Notes: generated from the letters alone by a model not told the origin. A stretch of 64,000 bases of DNA from Stigmatella erecta (GCF_900111745.1 NZ_FOIJ01000006.1:62001-126000), one strand, 5' to 3'; positions 27,864 to 37,003 are shown, counted from the first letter of the stretch. Numbers and translations: made by a program.

Positions 27864-28691
27864 GTGTTTCACCTCCGGAACGTGTTGTGCGCTGTCACCC
27901 TACTGGGCCTGATGTTTTCCGCGCCGGAGGCCGAGGCCCGCTTCGGCAAGCGCTCCAAGGGGGAGAAGACCCACGAGGCTTCCCCGGTGGGCAGCGACGA
28001 CGACGACGACGACGACGACGACAAACACGATGACCACTCCGGCTCGCACCGGGACAGCGGCTCCGCGGTGGACGCCGTCGCCAACCTGCTCTTCTTCGTG
28101 GCCGACGTGGCGTCCGCCTCCCACCAGGCCGACGTCACCTCCTCCGAGGTGCGCGCGGTGGCCCCCCGGGGCTCCCGGAGCAACGTGCGGCTGGGCGTGG
28201 ATGGCAACATCCTGGGCAGCGGCGGCGGGGCCAACCTGTTCCTGGCCATCGAGGCCCAGCGCATGGGGCTCGACGGGCGCTTGATGCTCATGAGCCTGCC
28301 CACCGATGACGGCACGTCCGGCACCGACGAGCTGTCCGTGGGCACCGTGCACCTCACCTATGCCCTGGTGGCGCACGAGCGGCTCCGCCTGCGCCTGGAG
28401 GGAGGCCTCGGCTTCGCCACCGCGCCGGACATGGCCGCCGTGGGCCCCAGCTTCGGCCTCACCCTCGATGCGTGCCTGCTCGGGCCCTTCGATCTCGAGC
28501 TGCGCGCCCAGGTCACGCCGTTTCCCTACCAGCAGCTCGATGCCCAGGCGGGCCTGGCCCTCCACCTGAACGTCCTGGTGCTGCGCGCCGGCTGGCGGGG
28601 GCTCTACCTGGACGATGCCGGGTTCGTCGACGGCGTGTCGCACCAGGACACGCTGACCGGCCCCTACCTGGGCGTCGGGCTCACCTTCTAA
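27864..28691 (+). CDS. Exported beta-barrel-like protein with Asp9 tract
   Basis: A 275-residue protein. The GTG start is chosen because AGGAG lies eight bases upstream and VFHLRNVLCAVTLLGLMFSAPEAEA is then a good signal peptide. After cleavage there is a Lys-rich stretch, nine consecutive Asp residues (encoded by a GAC repeat) and a His/Asp/Ser-rich region, possibly metal-binding. From about 110 on, alternating strands (RSNVRLGVDGNILG, NLFLAIEAQRM, LRLRLEGGLGFAT, LNVLVLRAGWRGLYL) end in GVGLTF with terminal Phe, suggesting an outer-membrane barrel. No family recognised. Confidence 0.65.
   Translation: MFHLRNVLCAVTLLGLMFSAPEAEARFGKRSKGEKTHEASPVGSDDDDDDDDDKHDDHSGSHRDSGSAVDAVANLLFFVADVASASHQADVTSSEVRAVAPRGSRSNVRLGVDGNILGSGGGANLFLAIEAQRMGLDGRLMLMSLPTDDGTSGTDELSVGTVHLTYALVAHERLRLRLEGGLGFATAPDMAAVGPSFGLTLDACLLGPFDLELRAQVTPFPYQQLDAQAGLALHLNVLVLRAGWRGLYLDDAGFVDGVSHQDTLTGPYLGVGLTF
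27996..28022 (+). repeat. (GAC)9 trinucleotide repeat
   Basis: Nine perfect GAC units encode Asp9 inside the exported barrel-like protein. The length could vary by slippage without shifting the frame. Confidence 0.9.
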
Positions 28692-28737
28692 ACGGCTCCC
28701 CCTCCTGTGCCCAGGAGAGGGCCGGGTGCCTGCCGCC

Positions 28738-29418
28738 TCACTCCTCCGGCGAGGCCGACATCTCCACATCCGCCGAGGGCGGCAGGGACGACATCCCCGA
28801 GGAGGAGGACCGCTTCACGCGCCGCTTGGGCGGCGGCGCCAGCTTCGGGGGCGAGCCGAAGAGCCGCTCATAGGTGTCTGGCGTGTTGATGTTGACCACC
28901 ACGCCCGGGTCCTTCACCGGCACCCGCCGCAGCTTCACCTCCGAGAGCGCGCCCTCGAGCTGTGCCGCGGGGCTCGCCACGAGCCGCTCGGCCGCCGCGC
29001 GCGAGAGCACCAGCGGGTAGCCCGGGGCCCCCTCGAACTCGGGCCGCAGCCCCTCCTCCGTCTCGCCCCGCACCTTGAGCAGGGACTTGAGCGTGGAGGC
29101 CCGCACCGCGGGCATGTCCACCGGGTGCACCAGCACCACCTCGGCCCCCTCCTCCAGCGCGGCCGACAGGCCCGCCTTGAGGGACGCCAGGAGCCCCTCC
29201 TGCCAGTGCTCGCTGTGCACCAGCACCATCGAGGGGTGCTGCTCCCTCACCGCCTCCGCGTCCTTGCCGGTCACCCCCAGGACCGAGCACCCCGCCTTCC
29301 CGAAAGTGGATGCCAGGGATTGGAGAAAACTTTTGCCCCCCTCGTGCTCGATGAGTGCCTTGGGGTGGGCCATCCGCCGGGCCTCCCCTGCCGCAAGGAT
29401 GATCGCCACTGCCTTCAT
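28738..29418 (-). CDS. MobA-like nucleotidyltransferase
   Basis: A 226-residue cytoplasmic protein. The start at MKAVAIILAAGEARRM has GAGGAG four bases upstream. LAAGEARRMAHPKAL is the NTP-binding signature of the MobA/MocA/GlmU Rossmann-like family (L-A-A-G-x-x-x-R-M-x-x-P-K). LVHPVDMPAV supplies the metal-binding Asp, and a late NINTPDTYE matches the end of such domains. The last about 35 residues are a Pro/Ser/Glu-rich tail. Relatives attach CMP or GMP to molybdopterin or a nucleotide to sugar phosphates. No molybdenum genes are nearby, so the substrate is open. Confidence 0.78.
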   Translation of the reverse strand: MKAVAIILAAGEARRMAHPKALIEHEGGKSFLQSLASTFGKAGCSVLGVTGKDAEAVREQHPSMVLVHSEHWQEGLLASLKAGLSAALEEGAEVVLVHPVDMPAVRASTLKSLLKVRGETEEGLRPEFEGAPGYPLVLSRAAAERLVASPAAQLEGALSEVKLRRVPVKDPGVVVNINTPDTYERLFGSPPKLAPPPKRRVKRSSSSGMSSLPPSADVEMSASPEE

Positions 29419-29599
29419 GCCACTCCTCCTCGGCCCCAGGGACTGCCGGGGCTTCTGGCTTGAGGCTGGATGCTTCCCCGCCAGATTGCAGCCGGTCCCG
29501 AGGTACCAGCCGTTGGGAAACGGGCAGACGCATGCTTCCGGTGTTCGATTAAACGGACAAAGCCGAGCACTGTGCCCTCTACGAAACATCCGTAGGCCT

Positions 29600-29920
29600 T
29601 CAGTGCAGCCAGGCCTGTCCCCCTTCGGCGGCCATCAGCGGCACGGGCAGCTCCCCCGCCCCGGTCATTCCTTCCTCCGCCGCCAGGGCCTTGGCCGTCA
29701 AAATTTCAGCCACACGCAACAGCGGCAGCCGTGCCGCAACCCGGCAAAGCTCCGCCTCGGTCACCTCGGCGATCAGCTCGCCCCGCGCTTCATCCACCAC
29801 GGGCAACACTGCCAGTCCATACCGCTGCATCACCTGGAGTGAAGCGAGCACCGTATCGCTCGGGAAAAGGGTCACAGCGCAAGAGATGAGAGCGGAGTTA
29901 CGAGTGCGGCACGTCGCCAA
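29600..29920 (-). CDS. Single CBS-domain-like protein
   Basis: A 106-residue protein. The TTG start is supported by GGAGG five bases upstream. Residues about 15-60 match a CBS motif: CAVTLFPSDTVLASLQVMQRYGLAVLPVVDEARGELIAEVTEAEL. The second half (VAARLPLLRVAEILT) could begin a second, truncated CBS unit. CBS pairs usually bind adenine nucleotides; one copy may dimerise. The gene stands between the nucleotidyltransferase (same strand) and a divergent patatin gene. Confidence 0.55.
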   Translation of the reverse strand: MATCRTRNSALISCAVTLFPSDTVLASLQVMQRYGLAVLPVVDEARGELIAEVTEAELCRVAARLPLLRVAEILTAKALAAEEGMTGAGELPVPLMAAEGGQAWLH

Positions 29921-30092
29921 GAGGGCCTCCAGGTTCGAATCCCGAGGTGGGTTCCGGGAGAGTCCCTAAGCAATTCGCTTGCCGCCGCCGTGGAGGTGGG
30001 AGTGTTCACCACTGGCCTGACAACCTCCGGGGCGATCCGGCGGATAATGGAGGACAAGCTGCACCTTTTCTTCATCGGGCCTCCCACATTCC

Positions 30093-32096
30093 ATGTCCGT
30101 CAAACTGAACACGCCCCCGGCCCCCGGGTCGCCCCGGCGTCCCCAGGATTCCCAGACGCCGCAGTCCCCGGCGAAGGCGGAGTCCGCCAACCCCCTGGCC
30201 CGGCTCGGCCAGGGCCTGCAGCGCGTGGCCCAGCAGGCCGAGGCCCACGTCCAGTCGCGGGTGGATGCGTTCGAGGCGCGCCTGCCCTCGCTGCCGCGCC
30301 CCGCGGCCGCCGCCGGCGCCAAGCCCTGGGAGGGCATCACCCTCACCGGCAAGCCGCTGCAGATCCCGCTCGACAAGCTGCTGTCGGTGGACCTGGGCCA
30401 GGTGCGCAAGATTCTCGAGCGCGTCGTGCCGCAGAAGATCCGCAATGACGAGGCGCAGCAGCTCGTGGGCCAGACGAAGGACTTCCGGGACACGCTCTCG
30501 CAGGTGCGCTCGCTCTCCACGGAGCTGCAGCTCGTGCCCCCCAGCCACCCGCGCCACGCCGAGGTGAAGGCGGCGCTCGCCAAGGCCGAGAACGCGCTCC
30601 AGGCCCAGTCCGGCTACACCCGCGCCACCGCCCCCAAGCCGGGCGCCCTGTGGGTGGATCCGCAGTTCATGGGCCCGGAGCTGCCGGGCGGAAAGCTCTC
30701 CGCCGCGAAGCTGCCCACGGGCACGCCGGTGACGAAGCCGCCCGAACCGCTGGACTTCCTCTTCGGCCGCGGGCCCGGGGCGGCCGCCAAGGCCCAGGCC
30801 TACCAGCAGTCGGTGGCCGCGCGGCGCGGCGAGCTGGGCATGCCCGTGCAGGACGGCAAGCCCATCGGCGTGCACATGAGCCTGGAGGGCGGCGGCGGCA
30901 AGGGCAAGCGCTACGCGGCCATGCTCGCGGAGATGCAGGAGCTGGGCGTGGTGCCCGTGAGCCTGAGCGGCACCTCCGCGGGCTCCATCGCCGCGGCGTT
31001 CGCGGCCACGGGCGCCTCCGCCAAGCAGATCGAAGACGTGGCGAAGGACCCCCGGCTCCAGTCGTTCTATGACTTGGACCTGGACATGAAGGATGGTGGC
31101 CTGCTCAACGGCAAGGCCGCCTACGACATGTTCGACCAGAAGCTGCGGGAGCTGACCGGCATCAAGGACCGGCCCGTCACCTTCGCGGACCTGAAGGTGC
31201 CGCTGCAGCTCGTGGCCGCGAAGACGTACGACAGCGCGGCGGCCAACGGCTTTCCCACCGCCAAGGACCGCACCTTCGTCTTCAGCCAGGAGACGACGCC
31301 CGACACGCCGGTGGCGCTCGCCATGCGCGCCTCCATGGCCATTCCGGGCGTCTTCGAGCCGGTGCAGATGGTGGACCCCACCACGGGCCGCAGCATGCAC
31401 CTGGTGGATGGCGGCACCCTGGACAACCTGCCCATGGGCTACGGCAAGCACGGGCTGCCGCAGCTCGGCGCGGCGCTGGTGGAGCGCGACTCCAACCACC
31501 CGTCCAACGGCCTGGCCCGGCCCAAGGCGCTGCCCACCGGCCAGCTGGATGCCACCAACGTCCTGTGGAACGCCGTCAACGGCTACACGTTCCTCAAGGA
31601 CAACGCCACGAGCGCGGCGGACTTCCGGGACCGCACCGCGCCGGGGCCCAACCAGTTCATGCTGAGCCTGCCCACGTGGAACCTGGACAACCCCACGCAG
31701 GGCAACAGCACGCTGGGCTTCGGCTATGACGCGAAGGTGGACCCCACCCTGGACAAGCAGACGCGCCAGGTGACGCAGGACTTCCTCAAGGGCTTCATGG
31801 ACGACCTGCGCGTGCCGGGCGCCCGGGGCACCAACGTCACCACCGCCATCCCCAAGAACCTGCACTTCGCCGAGCAGGTGTCCGTCCGCGGCCAGCGCTA
31901 TGACGTGGCCTATACCGGCGGCGACACCCTGCGGGCCGTCAACACCGCCACCGGCAAGCAGATGGAGCTGAAGCTCGGCCAGCAGAAGATCGAGTCCATG
32001 TACCTGGACCACCTGGCCTTCGGCGACCTGAACGCCCAGCTGGCCCACGCGCTGAGCGACCCGCGCAGCGTCAAGCCCTCCTGGCTGCCGTTCTGA
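30093..32096 (+). CDS. Patatin-like phospholipase
   Basis: A 667-residue protein. The first about 260 residues are Pro/Ala-rich then helical, without a recognised domain or signal peptide. The patatin domain (about 265-450) has a Gly-rich oxyanion region EGGGGKGKRYA, the nucleophile Ser295 in GTSAGS and the catalytic Asp439 in VDGGTLDNLP, so the Ser-Asp dyad is intact. The C-terminal about 220 residues complete the fold and add an unassigned segment (FLKDNATSAADFRD, FLKGFMDDL). The layout resembles ExoU/RHS-type secreted phospholipases. Patatins hydrolyse phospholipid acyl chains; in a predator it might act on prey membranes, but the secretion route is unknown. The Shine-Dalgarno is weak. Confidence 0.88.
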   Translation: MSVKLNTPPAPGSPRRPQDSQTPQSPAKAESANPLARLGQGLQRVAQQAEAHVQSRVDAFEARLPSLPRPAAAAGAKPWEGITLTGKPLQIPLDKLLSVDLGQVRKILERVVPQKIRNDEAQQLVGQTKDFRDTLSQVRSLSTELQLVPPSHPRHAEVKAALAKAENALQAQSGYTRATAPKPGALWVDPQFMGPELPGGKLSAAKLPTGTPVTKPPEPLDFLFGRGPGAAAKAQAYQQSVAARRGELGMPVQDGKPIGVHMSLEGGGGKGKRYAAMLAEMQELGVVPVSLSGTSAGSIAAAFAATGASAKQIEDVAKDPRLQSFYDLDLDMKDGGLLNGKAAYDMFDQKLRELTGIKDRPVTFADLKVPLQLVAAKTYDSAAANGFPTAKDRTFVFSQETTPDTPVALAMRASMAIPGVFEPVQMVDPTTGRSMHLVDGGTLDNLPMGYGKHGLPQLGAALVERDSNHPSNGLARPKALPTGQLDATNVLWNAVNGYTFLKDNATSAADFRDRTAPGPNQFMLSLPTWNLDNPTQGNSTLGFGYDAKVDPTLDKQTRQVTQDFLKGFMDDLRVPGARGTNVTTAIPKNLHFAEQVSVRGQRYDVAYTGGDTLRAVNTATGKQMELKLGQQKIESMYLDHLAFGDLNAQLAHALSDPRSVKPSWLPF

Positions 32097-32103
32097 GCCC
32101 CGC

Positions 32104-32129
32104 GCCCCCCGCCATGCCGGGCGGGGGGC
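32104..32129. terminator. Hairpin between convergent patatin and hypothetical genes
   Basis: A perfect 10-bp stem GCCCCCCGCC / GGCGGGGGGC with a 6-base loop, in the 40-bp gap between two convergent stop codons. No T-tract. A likely bidirectional transcription barrier. Confidence 0.5.
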
Positions 32130-32136
32130 CTGAGCG

Positions 32137-32676
32137 CTACTTCTTCTTCGTGCTCTCCAGCAGCTTGCGGAACGTCTTCTCCGCGCCCGACACCGTCTTC
32201 TCCGGGCCGGTGAACTTGAAGAACACGGCGCCCTCGGGCCCCTCGACGATGGCGCCGAGCAGCCGGAAGCCCGGCTTGGGCGAGGCAGGCCCCATCATCG
32301 GCCCGCCGCCGTTGTAGGTGCCCTTCACGTCCACCGTGGTGACGGGCAGCCCGCCCACCTTCTCCTGCTTCGTCTTCGCGTCCTTCTCCGCGGACGTGCC
32401 ATCCGCGCGCTGGAACTGCTTCACCCAGCGCTGCACGTTGGCCTCCACGCCGCCGCCCTGCCCCGCGCCGAAGTAGAAGACGGCCACCTCGCCGCCCTCC
32501 GCGTCGCCCTTGGCCGCGGGCACCCCGTACGTCACCACCCGCATGGGGCGCTCGCCCTGGACGGCCCACTCCTTGGGCGCGGTCCACGTCAGGCCTCCGG
32601 CCTCCTCCGCGTGCGCCACCCCCGCCACCAGCAGACCGACCACCGCGACCGCGGCACTTCTGTGCATTGGGTTCAT
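32137..32676 (-). CDS. Exported protein of unknown function
   Basis: A 179-residue protein with signal peptide MNPMHRSAAVAVVGLLVAGVAHA. The mature part starts GGLTWTAPKEWAVQGERPMRVVTYGV and includes EVAVFYFGAGQGGGVEANVQRW and AVFFKFTGPEKTV near the end, a beta-rich pattern found in small exported myxobacterial proteins of PsbP-like appearance. It contains no cysteine after the signal and no catalytic motif. The ATG has no clear Shine-Dalgarno; a second in-frame ATG lies three codons on. It is divergent from the lipase/FadL pair with about 200 bp between. Confidence 0.65.
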   Translation of the reverse strand: MNPMHRSAAVAVVGLLVAGVAHAEEAGGLTWTAPKEWAVQGERPMRVVTYGVPAAKGDAEGGEVAVFYFGAGQGGGVEANVQRWVKQFQRADGTSAEKDAKTKQEKVGGLPVTTVDVKGTYNGGGPMMGPASPKPGFRLLGAIVEGPEGAVFFKFTGPEKTVSGAEKTFRKLLESTKKK

Positions 32677-32773
32677 GCGCGCGAGCGTAGCCGAACCCCG
32701 CCCGCGGCGCCGCAGCCGCTCTGGGTCCCCGCGCACGCGGCCTACCCGGGAAATCGGATCTCCCTCTGGACAT

Positions 32774-32790
32774 GTGACTCGCTGCGTCAC
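32774..32790. promoter_or_regulatory. Dyad upstream of lipase/fadL pair
   Basis: GTGAC-N7-GTCAC, a 17-bp inverted repeat about 85 bases before the lipase start codon, in the divergent gap shared with the exported protein gene. It could be an operator for either gene. Only the symmetry supports this. Confidence 0.3.
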
Positions 32791-32875
32791 TCGCTCTGGC
32801 TTCCGGCACTGGAACGAACGTGCTAGCACCCGGCTCCCAGACTGCTGTTCTGTCCACCTTGGAGGGGGTTTCACA

Positions 32876-35755
32876 ATGAAGAAGCTGTGGCTCGTCGGAG
32901 CACTGTCCGTGGGCGCTTCCGCCTGCGCACCAGACATCGCGCAGGATGATCCCCCCGACGTCGTGCTCGCGCAGTTTGATCCGTCCGCGTCGCCGGCCGT
33001 GGTGCCCTCGCCGAATGATCTCGCCTACGACGAGAACACGAAGCGGGTCAACGCGCCCATCAACCCCCAGGCCTCGCTGGCCGAGCAGGAATTCACGCGC
33101 GACTACCTCAACACCCTGAACGGCTTCCCCATCAGCTCGGTGGCCACGACGAAGATCGTCGACCTGGATCCGGCCACCATCAACGCCGGCACCGTGCGCT
33201 TCATCGACCTGCAGGCGGGCACGCCCCTGGCCACGCCGGCCGTCACCCCCACCATCTCCTATAACGCGGAGACGGACATGCTGATGATCGCGCCCCCGGC
33301 CACGGGCTGGCCCAAGCGCGGCCGCTACGCGGTGGCGCTCATCGGCGGCGAGAACGGCCTGAAGGGCGTGGGCGGCAAGCCCGTGGTGGGCTCGGCCACC
33401 TGGAGCTTCATCAACTCGGACGAGTCGCTCGTCACCTGCGAGGAGCTCACCGCTCCGGACTGCCGCAGCCGCACCGACATCATCCCCTCGCGCAAGACGG
33501 ATCCCGCCGAGCGCCTGGCCGACCAGAACGCGAGCGCGCTGCGCCTGGAGCAGCTGCGCCGCAGCTACCGCGACTTGCTCAAGGCCATCGCGGGCCCCAG
33601 CGGCAAGACCGAGGACATCGTCCTCATGTGGACCTACCGCATCATGGACATGCCGGAGGTGACGTTCGATCCGGCCGCCAGCGTGGTGCCCTTCCCGAAC
33701 GACCTGCTGCTCAAGCGCAACGCGGACGGCACCACCCAGGTGCAGCTGCCCATCCCCGCGGATGCCTCCCCCACCCAGAAGCAGCTCCTGGGCGGCATCA
33801 ACACGCTGGATGGCTTCTCCACCACCTCCGCCATCGTCTCGGAGAACAGCTTCACCCGCGGCGTCCTGGAGGACGGCAGCACCCTGGACGCGGCCAACCT
33901 GGCCACGGCCACCGCCGTCATCAACCTGACGGGCGCCACCCAGCCGAAGGTGGTGCCGTGCATCAGCTGCGCGGCGAGCAAGAAGCCGGACGGCTCCGCC
34001 CAGGGCGGCCCCCAGCAGCTCCAGTTCATCCCCGGCGTCGCGGGCGTGGCGAACGGCCAGCCCACCATCCTGCCCGTGCCCCTGGAGGAGAAGACCACCT
34101 ACGCGGCCGTGCTCACCACGGACCTGAAGGACACGCTGGGCAAGCCCATCGCCCCGCCGGCCGCCTTCGCCCTCATCCGCCTGAGCCACCCGCTGTTCGA
34201 GAACGGCAAGAGCCAGGTGTCCGTCGTCTCGGACGCGCAGGCCCAGGCGCTCGAGCCGCTGCGCGCCGGCTTCAAGGCGATGTTCGACGGCCTGGAGGCC
34301 TCGGCGAAGATTCCCCGCGCGAAGATCGCCCTGGCCTGGCCCTTCACCACGCAGAGCACCGCCTCCACGCTGGCGCGGCTGCACGCCCTGCCGTCGGCCA
34401 CCTACGGCGCGGCCGGACTGCCCGCCGCCCCCGTGGGCCTCTTGGACCGGACCGCCATCATCAAGGGCCAGATGGGCATGCTGCCCCAGGCCGACATCGG
34501 GCAGATCTTCCAGGGCACGATGATCCTGCCCTTCGCCCTGAACAGCCCCACGGGCACGCTGAACCCCACCGCGCCCCGCTTCGACCGCGTGCCGTTCCTG
34601 CTCACGCTGCCCAACCGCCCCACTGGGGGCGCCGCGGCGAACTGGCCCGTCGCCATCTTCAGCCACGCCCTGCGCAACTCCCACACGAGCGCGCTCGCCA
34701 TCGCCAACGAGCTGGCGAAGAAGGGCTTCGCCACCCTGTCCTATGACTCGCCCTACCACGGCGACCGCAGCAGCTGCGTGGGCGTGGCCGCCTCCGCCGG
34801 CCTGCCGGGCGATGACGCCGCGTGCGCCAACCCCGCCACCCAGCGCTGCGAGACGGACGCCACCCAGGTGGCCACCTACGGCCGCTGCGTCGCCCGGAGC
34901 GAGGCCGCCCGGGCCGCCTGCGACCCCACCGCGCTGAACGCGGACCTGACGTGCAGCGCGGCGGGCCAGGGCCGCTGCGCGGCGGACGCCAAGTGCGAGG
35001 GCGGCGCCTTCGCCATCGCCTCCGGCACCAACAACCAGGCCATCTCCGGCTGGAACTTCGTGCGCCCGGACAACCTGTTCGCCACCCGCGACAACTTCCG
35101 CCAGCACGCCATCGACCTCGGCCAGGCCGAGCGCGTCATCCAGTCGGACGCCATCGACGCGCTGCTGACCCAGGCCAACGGCGGCGCGGCCACGGGGCTC
35201 GACGGCTCGAAGATCGTCTACATCGGCCAGAGCCTCGGCGGCATGCTGGGCACCCTGTCCACCTCCGTGTCCCCGAACGTGGGCAACGTGGTGCTCAACG
35301 TGCCGGCCGGCGATTTGACGGGCGTGCTGCTGACCTCCCAGGCGCCTGACTTCGTCAAGGCCCGCACCGGCTTCCTGCAGACGCTGGCCGCCGAGAACAT
35401 CACCCCGGGCACTCCCGCCTTCGATCAGTTCCTCGGCCTGGCCAAGCTCATCCTGGATCCGGCCGATCCCCTGAACTACGCCTCGCGCGTGAGCACCCGG
35501 AGCAAGGGCAAGACCCTCATCCACTACATCGCCCAGGACGAGGTGCTCCCCAACGCGACGACGGAGGCGCTTATCAGCGCGGCCAAGAAGGGGGTCCTGA
35601 CGGCCACCGAGCCGGCCGTTGCCCTCGTCAACGCCCCCAGCAGCCTGACGGAGCGCCACGGCTTCCTGCTCAACTTCCAGGATCCCTCGGTGACCCTCCC
35701 GGCCCAGAACGCGGCCACCCAGTTCCTCCAGACCGGCGCCCTGCCCCAGCCGTAA
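32876..35755 (+). CDS. Surface lipase of the VolA/Pla-1 family
   Basis: A 959-residue lipoprotein. GGAGGGGG precedes the ATG, and MKKLWLVGALSVGASAC is a lipobox signal (Cys17). The N-terminal half holds two Ig-like repeated units beginning with FDPSASPAVVPSPNDL and FDPAASVVPFPNDL (the bacterial virulence-factor lipase N-terminal domain). The C-terminal alpha/beta hydrolase has oxyanion-side PVAIFSHALRNS, nucleophile Ser786 in GQSLGG and a late His in TERHGFLL. A Cys-rich insertion lies between about 620 and 710. Vibrio VolA, of this family, is a surface lysophospholipase that frees fatty acids for FadL. The fadL-like gene 30 bp downstream supports the same job here. Confidence 0.85.
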   Translation: MKKLWLVGALSVGASACAPDIAQDDPPDVVLAQFDPSASPAVVPSPNDLAYDENTKRVNAPINPQASLAEQEFTRDYLNTLNGFPISSVATTKIVDLDPATINAGTVRFIDLQAGTPLATPAVTPTISYNAETDMLMIAPPATGWPKRGRYAVALIGGENGLKGVGGKPVVGSATWSFINSDESLVTCEELTAPDCRSRTDIIPSRKTDPAERLADQNASALRLEQLRRSYRDLLKAIAGPSGKTEDIVLMWTYRIMDMPEVTFDPAASVVPFPNDLLLKRNADGTTQVQLPIPADASPTQKQLLGGINTLDGFSTTSAIVSENSFTRGVLEDGSTLDAANLATATAVINLTGATQPKVVPCISCAASKKPDGSAQGGPQQLQFIPGVAGVANGQPTILPVPLEEKTTYAAVLTTDLKDTLGKPIAPPAAFALIRLSHPLFENGKSQVSVVSDAQAQALEPLRAGFKAMFDGLEASAKIPRAKIALAWPFTTQSTASTLARLHALPSATYGAAGLPAAPVGLLDRTAIIKGQMGMLPQADIGQIFQGTMILPFALNSPTGTLNPTAPRFDRVPFLLTLPNRPTGGAAANWPVAIFSHALRNSHTSALAIANELAKKGFATLSYDSPYHGDRSSCVGVAASAGLPGDDAACANPATQRCETDATQVATYGRCVARSEAARAACDPTALNADLTCSAAGQGRCAADAKCEGGAFAIASGTNNQAISGWNFVRPDNLFATRDNFRQHAIDLGQAERVIQSDAIDALLTQANGGAATGLDGSKIVYIGQSLGGMLGTLSTSVSPNVGNVVLNVPAGDLTGVLLTSQAPDFVKARTGFLQTLAAENITPGTPAFDQFLGLAKLILDPADPLNYASRVSTRSKGKTLIHYIAQDEVLPNATTEALISAAKKGVLTATEPAVALVNAPSSLTERHGFLLNFQDPSVTLPAQNAATQFLQTGALPQP

Positions 35756-35785
35756 TCCCCTTTCGCGACAGAGAACGTGACACCC

Positions 35786-36982
35786 ATGAAGAAGACACTC
35801 TCTCTCCTCACCCTGCTCGCCGCCGGCACCGGTCACGCCGCGGGCTTCTCCTTCGACACCCACAGCGCCCGCGCCACCAGCATGGGCTTCGCCTCGGTCG
35901 CCAGCATGCAGGACTCGTCGGCGATCGCTTACAACGCCGCCAACATCCTGGGCGTGGAGAAGCTCGACATCACCGCGGGGGACCTCATCACCCTGCCGCG
36001 CATCAACTTCACCCCCGAAGGCACCACGAACACCCAGGCCTTCGACACGCTGCTGGCGCCCCCGCCGCACGCGTTCGCCGTCTACCGGCTCAACGAGAAG
36101 ATGGCGGTGGGCCTGGGGTTCTTCGTCCCGTTCGCCGCCGGCTCCGCCTGGCCGGACGACTTCGCCTTCCGCACCCGCGGCTACAAGGCGCAGATGGCCC
36201 TCTACCACTTCAACCCCACCTTCGCGTACCAGGCGCACCCGCGGCTGCGCGTGGGCGTGGGCCTGAGCGTCGTCCGGGGCACGGTGACCATCGAGCGCAA
36301 GCTCAACTTCGTGGGCAGCGAGGGCACCGTCGAGCTGGGCGGCGACTCGTGGGGCCTGGCCTACAACGCCGGCATCCAGCTCACCCTCCTGGACAAGCTG
36401 CTGCACTTCGGTGGCCAGTTCCGCGGCCCCTCGGCGCTCACCTTCAAGGGCAACGCGGACTTCCGGGACATTCCCCCCGCCTTCCAGACGCAGCTCAAGG
36501 ACCAGAAGATCGAATCGACGGTGGACTTCCCGGGCTCCGCCAGCCTGGGCCTGCTCTTCACGCCCAGCGAGCGGCTGTCGTTCGCCTTCGACGCGAAGCT
36601 GATGCTCTGGTCCACCTTCGAGGAGTTCACCATCTCCTTCGAGGACCCGGCCATCACCAGCCCGCTCACCAAGAACTGGGAGAACACGTGGAACTTCCAC
36701 CTCGGCGCGGAGTTCAAGGTGACGGAGAACTTCCAGGTGCGCCTGGGCACCGCGTATGACCGGGCCCCCAGCCCCGAGAGCACCCTGTCGCCCGACTTGC
36801 CCGACGCCGACCGCTACCGCATCGCCGCGGGCCTCGGCTACGCCCTCAACCCCGTCCGCGTGGACCTGGGCTACCAGTACATCTTCCTGGGCAACACCAA
36901 GAGCACCGTGCCCGGCATCACCGGCGCCTACGACGGCGATGGCCACATCTTCGGCCTCACCGTCGGCTACTCCATGAAGTAG
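35786..36982 (+). CDS. FadL/OMPP1-family outer-membrane fatty-acid channel
   Basis: A 398-residue protein with signal peptide MKKTLSLLTLLAAGTGHAAG. The mature N-terminus FSFDTHSARATSMGFASVASMQDSSAIAYNAAN is the family hallmark (the plugging hatch domain with the NPA-like AYNAAN element). Regular beta-strands follow and the C-terminus is FGLTVGYSMK. FadL proteins let long-chain fatty acids cross the outer membrane by lateral diffusion. It is cotranscribed with the upstream surface lipase, which would supply the fatty acids, and ends at a strong intrinsic terminator. Confidence 0.9.
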   Translation: MKKTLSLLTLLAAGTGHAAGFSFDTHSARATSMGFASVASMQDSSAIAYNAANILGVEKLDITAGDLITLPRINFTPEGTTNTQAFDTLLAPPPHAFAVYRLNEKMAVGLGFFVPFAAGSAWPDDFAFRTRGYKAQMALYHFNPTFAYQAHPRLRVGVGLSVVRGTVTIERKLNFVGSEGTVELGGDSWGLAYNAGIQLTLLDKLLHFGGQFRGPSALTFKGNADFRDIPPAFQTQLKDQKIESTVDFPGSASLGLLFTPSERLSFAFDAKLMLWSTFEEFTISFEDPAITSPLTKNWENTWNFHLGAEFKVTENFQVRLGTAYDRAPSPESTLSPDLPDADRYRIAAGLGYALNPVRVDLGYQYIFLGNTKSTVPGITGAYDGDGHIFGLTVGYSMK

Positions 36983-37003
36983 CCCTCCCCGGCTCCACCC
37001 CTC

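Noticed and set aside
29926-29946. GGTTCGAATCC resembles a tRNA T-loop.
   Set aside because: The five bases on each side do not pair as a T-stem, and no acceptor, D or anticodon arms are found at the right distances on either strand.
31910-36946. A 1,678-codon open frame on the minus strand opposite the lipase and FadL genes.
   Set aside because: It is a shadow of GC-rich coding DNA. The plus-strand proteins have signal peptides, catalytic motifs and Shine-Dalgarno sites, while the antisense product is low-complexity Val/Gly/Arg/His.
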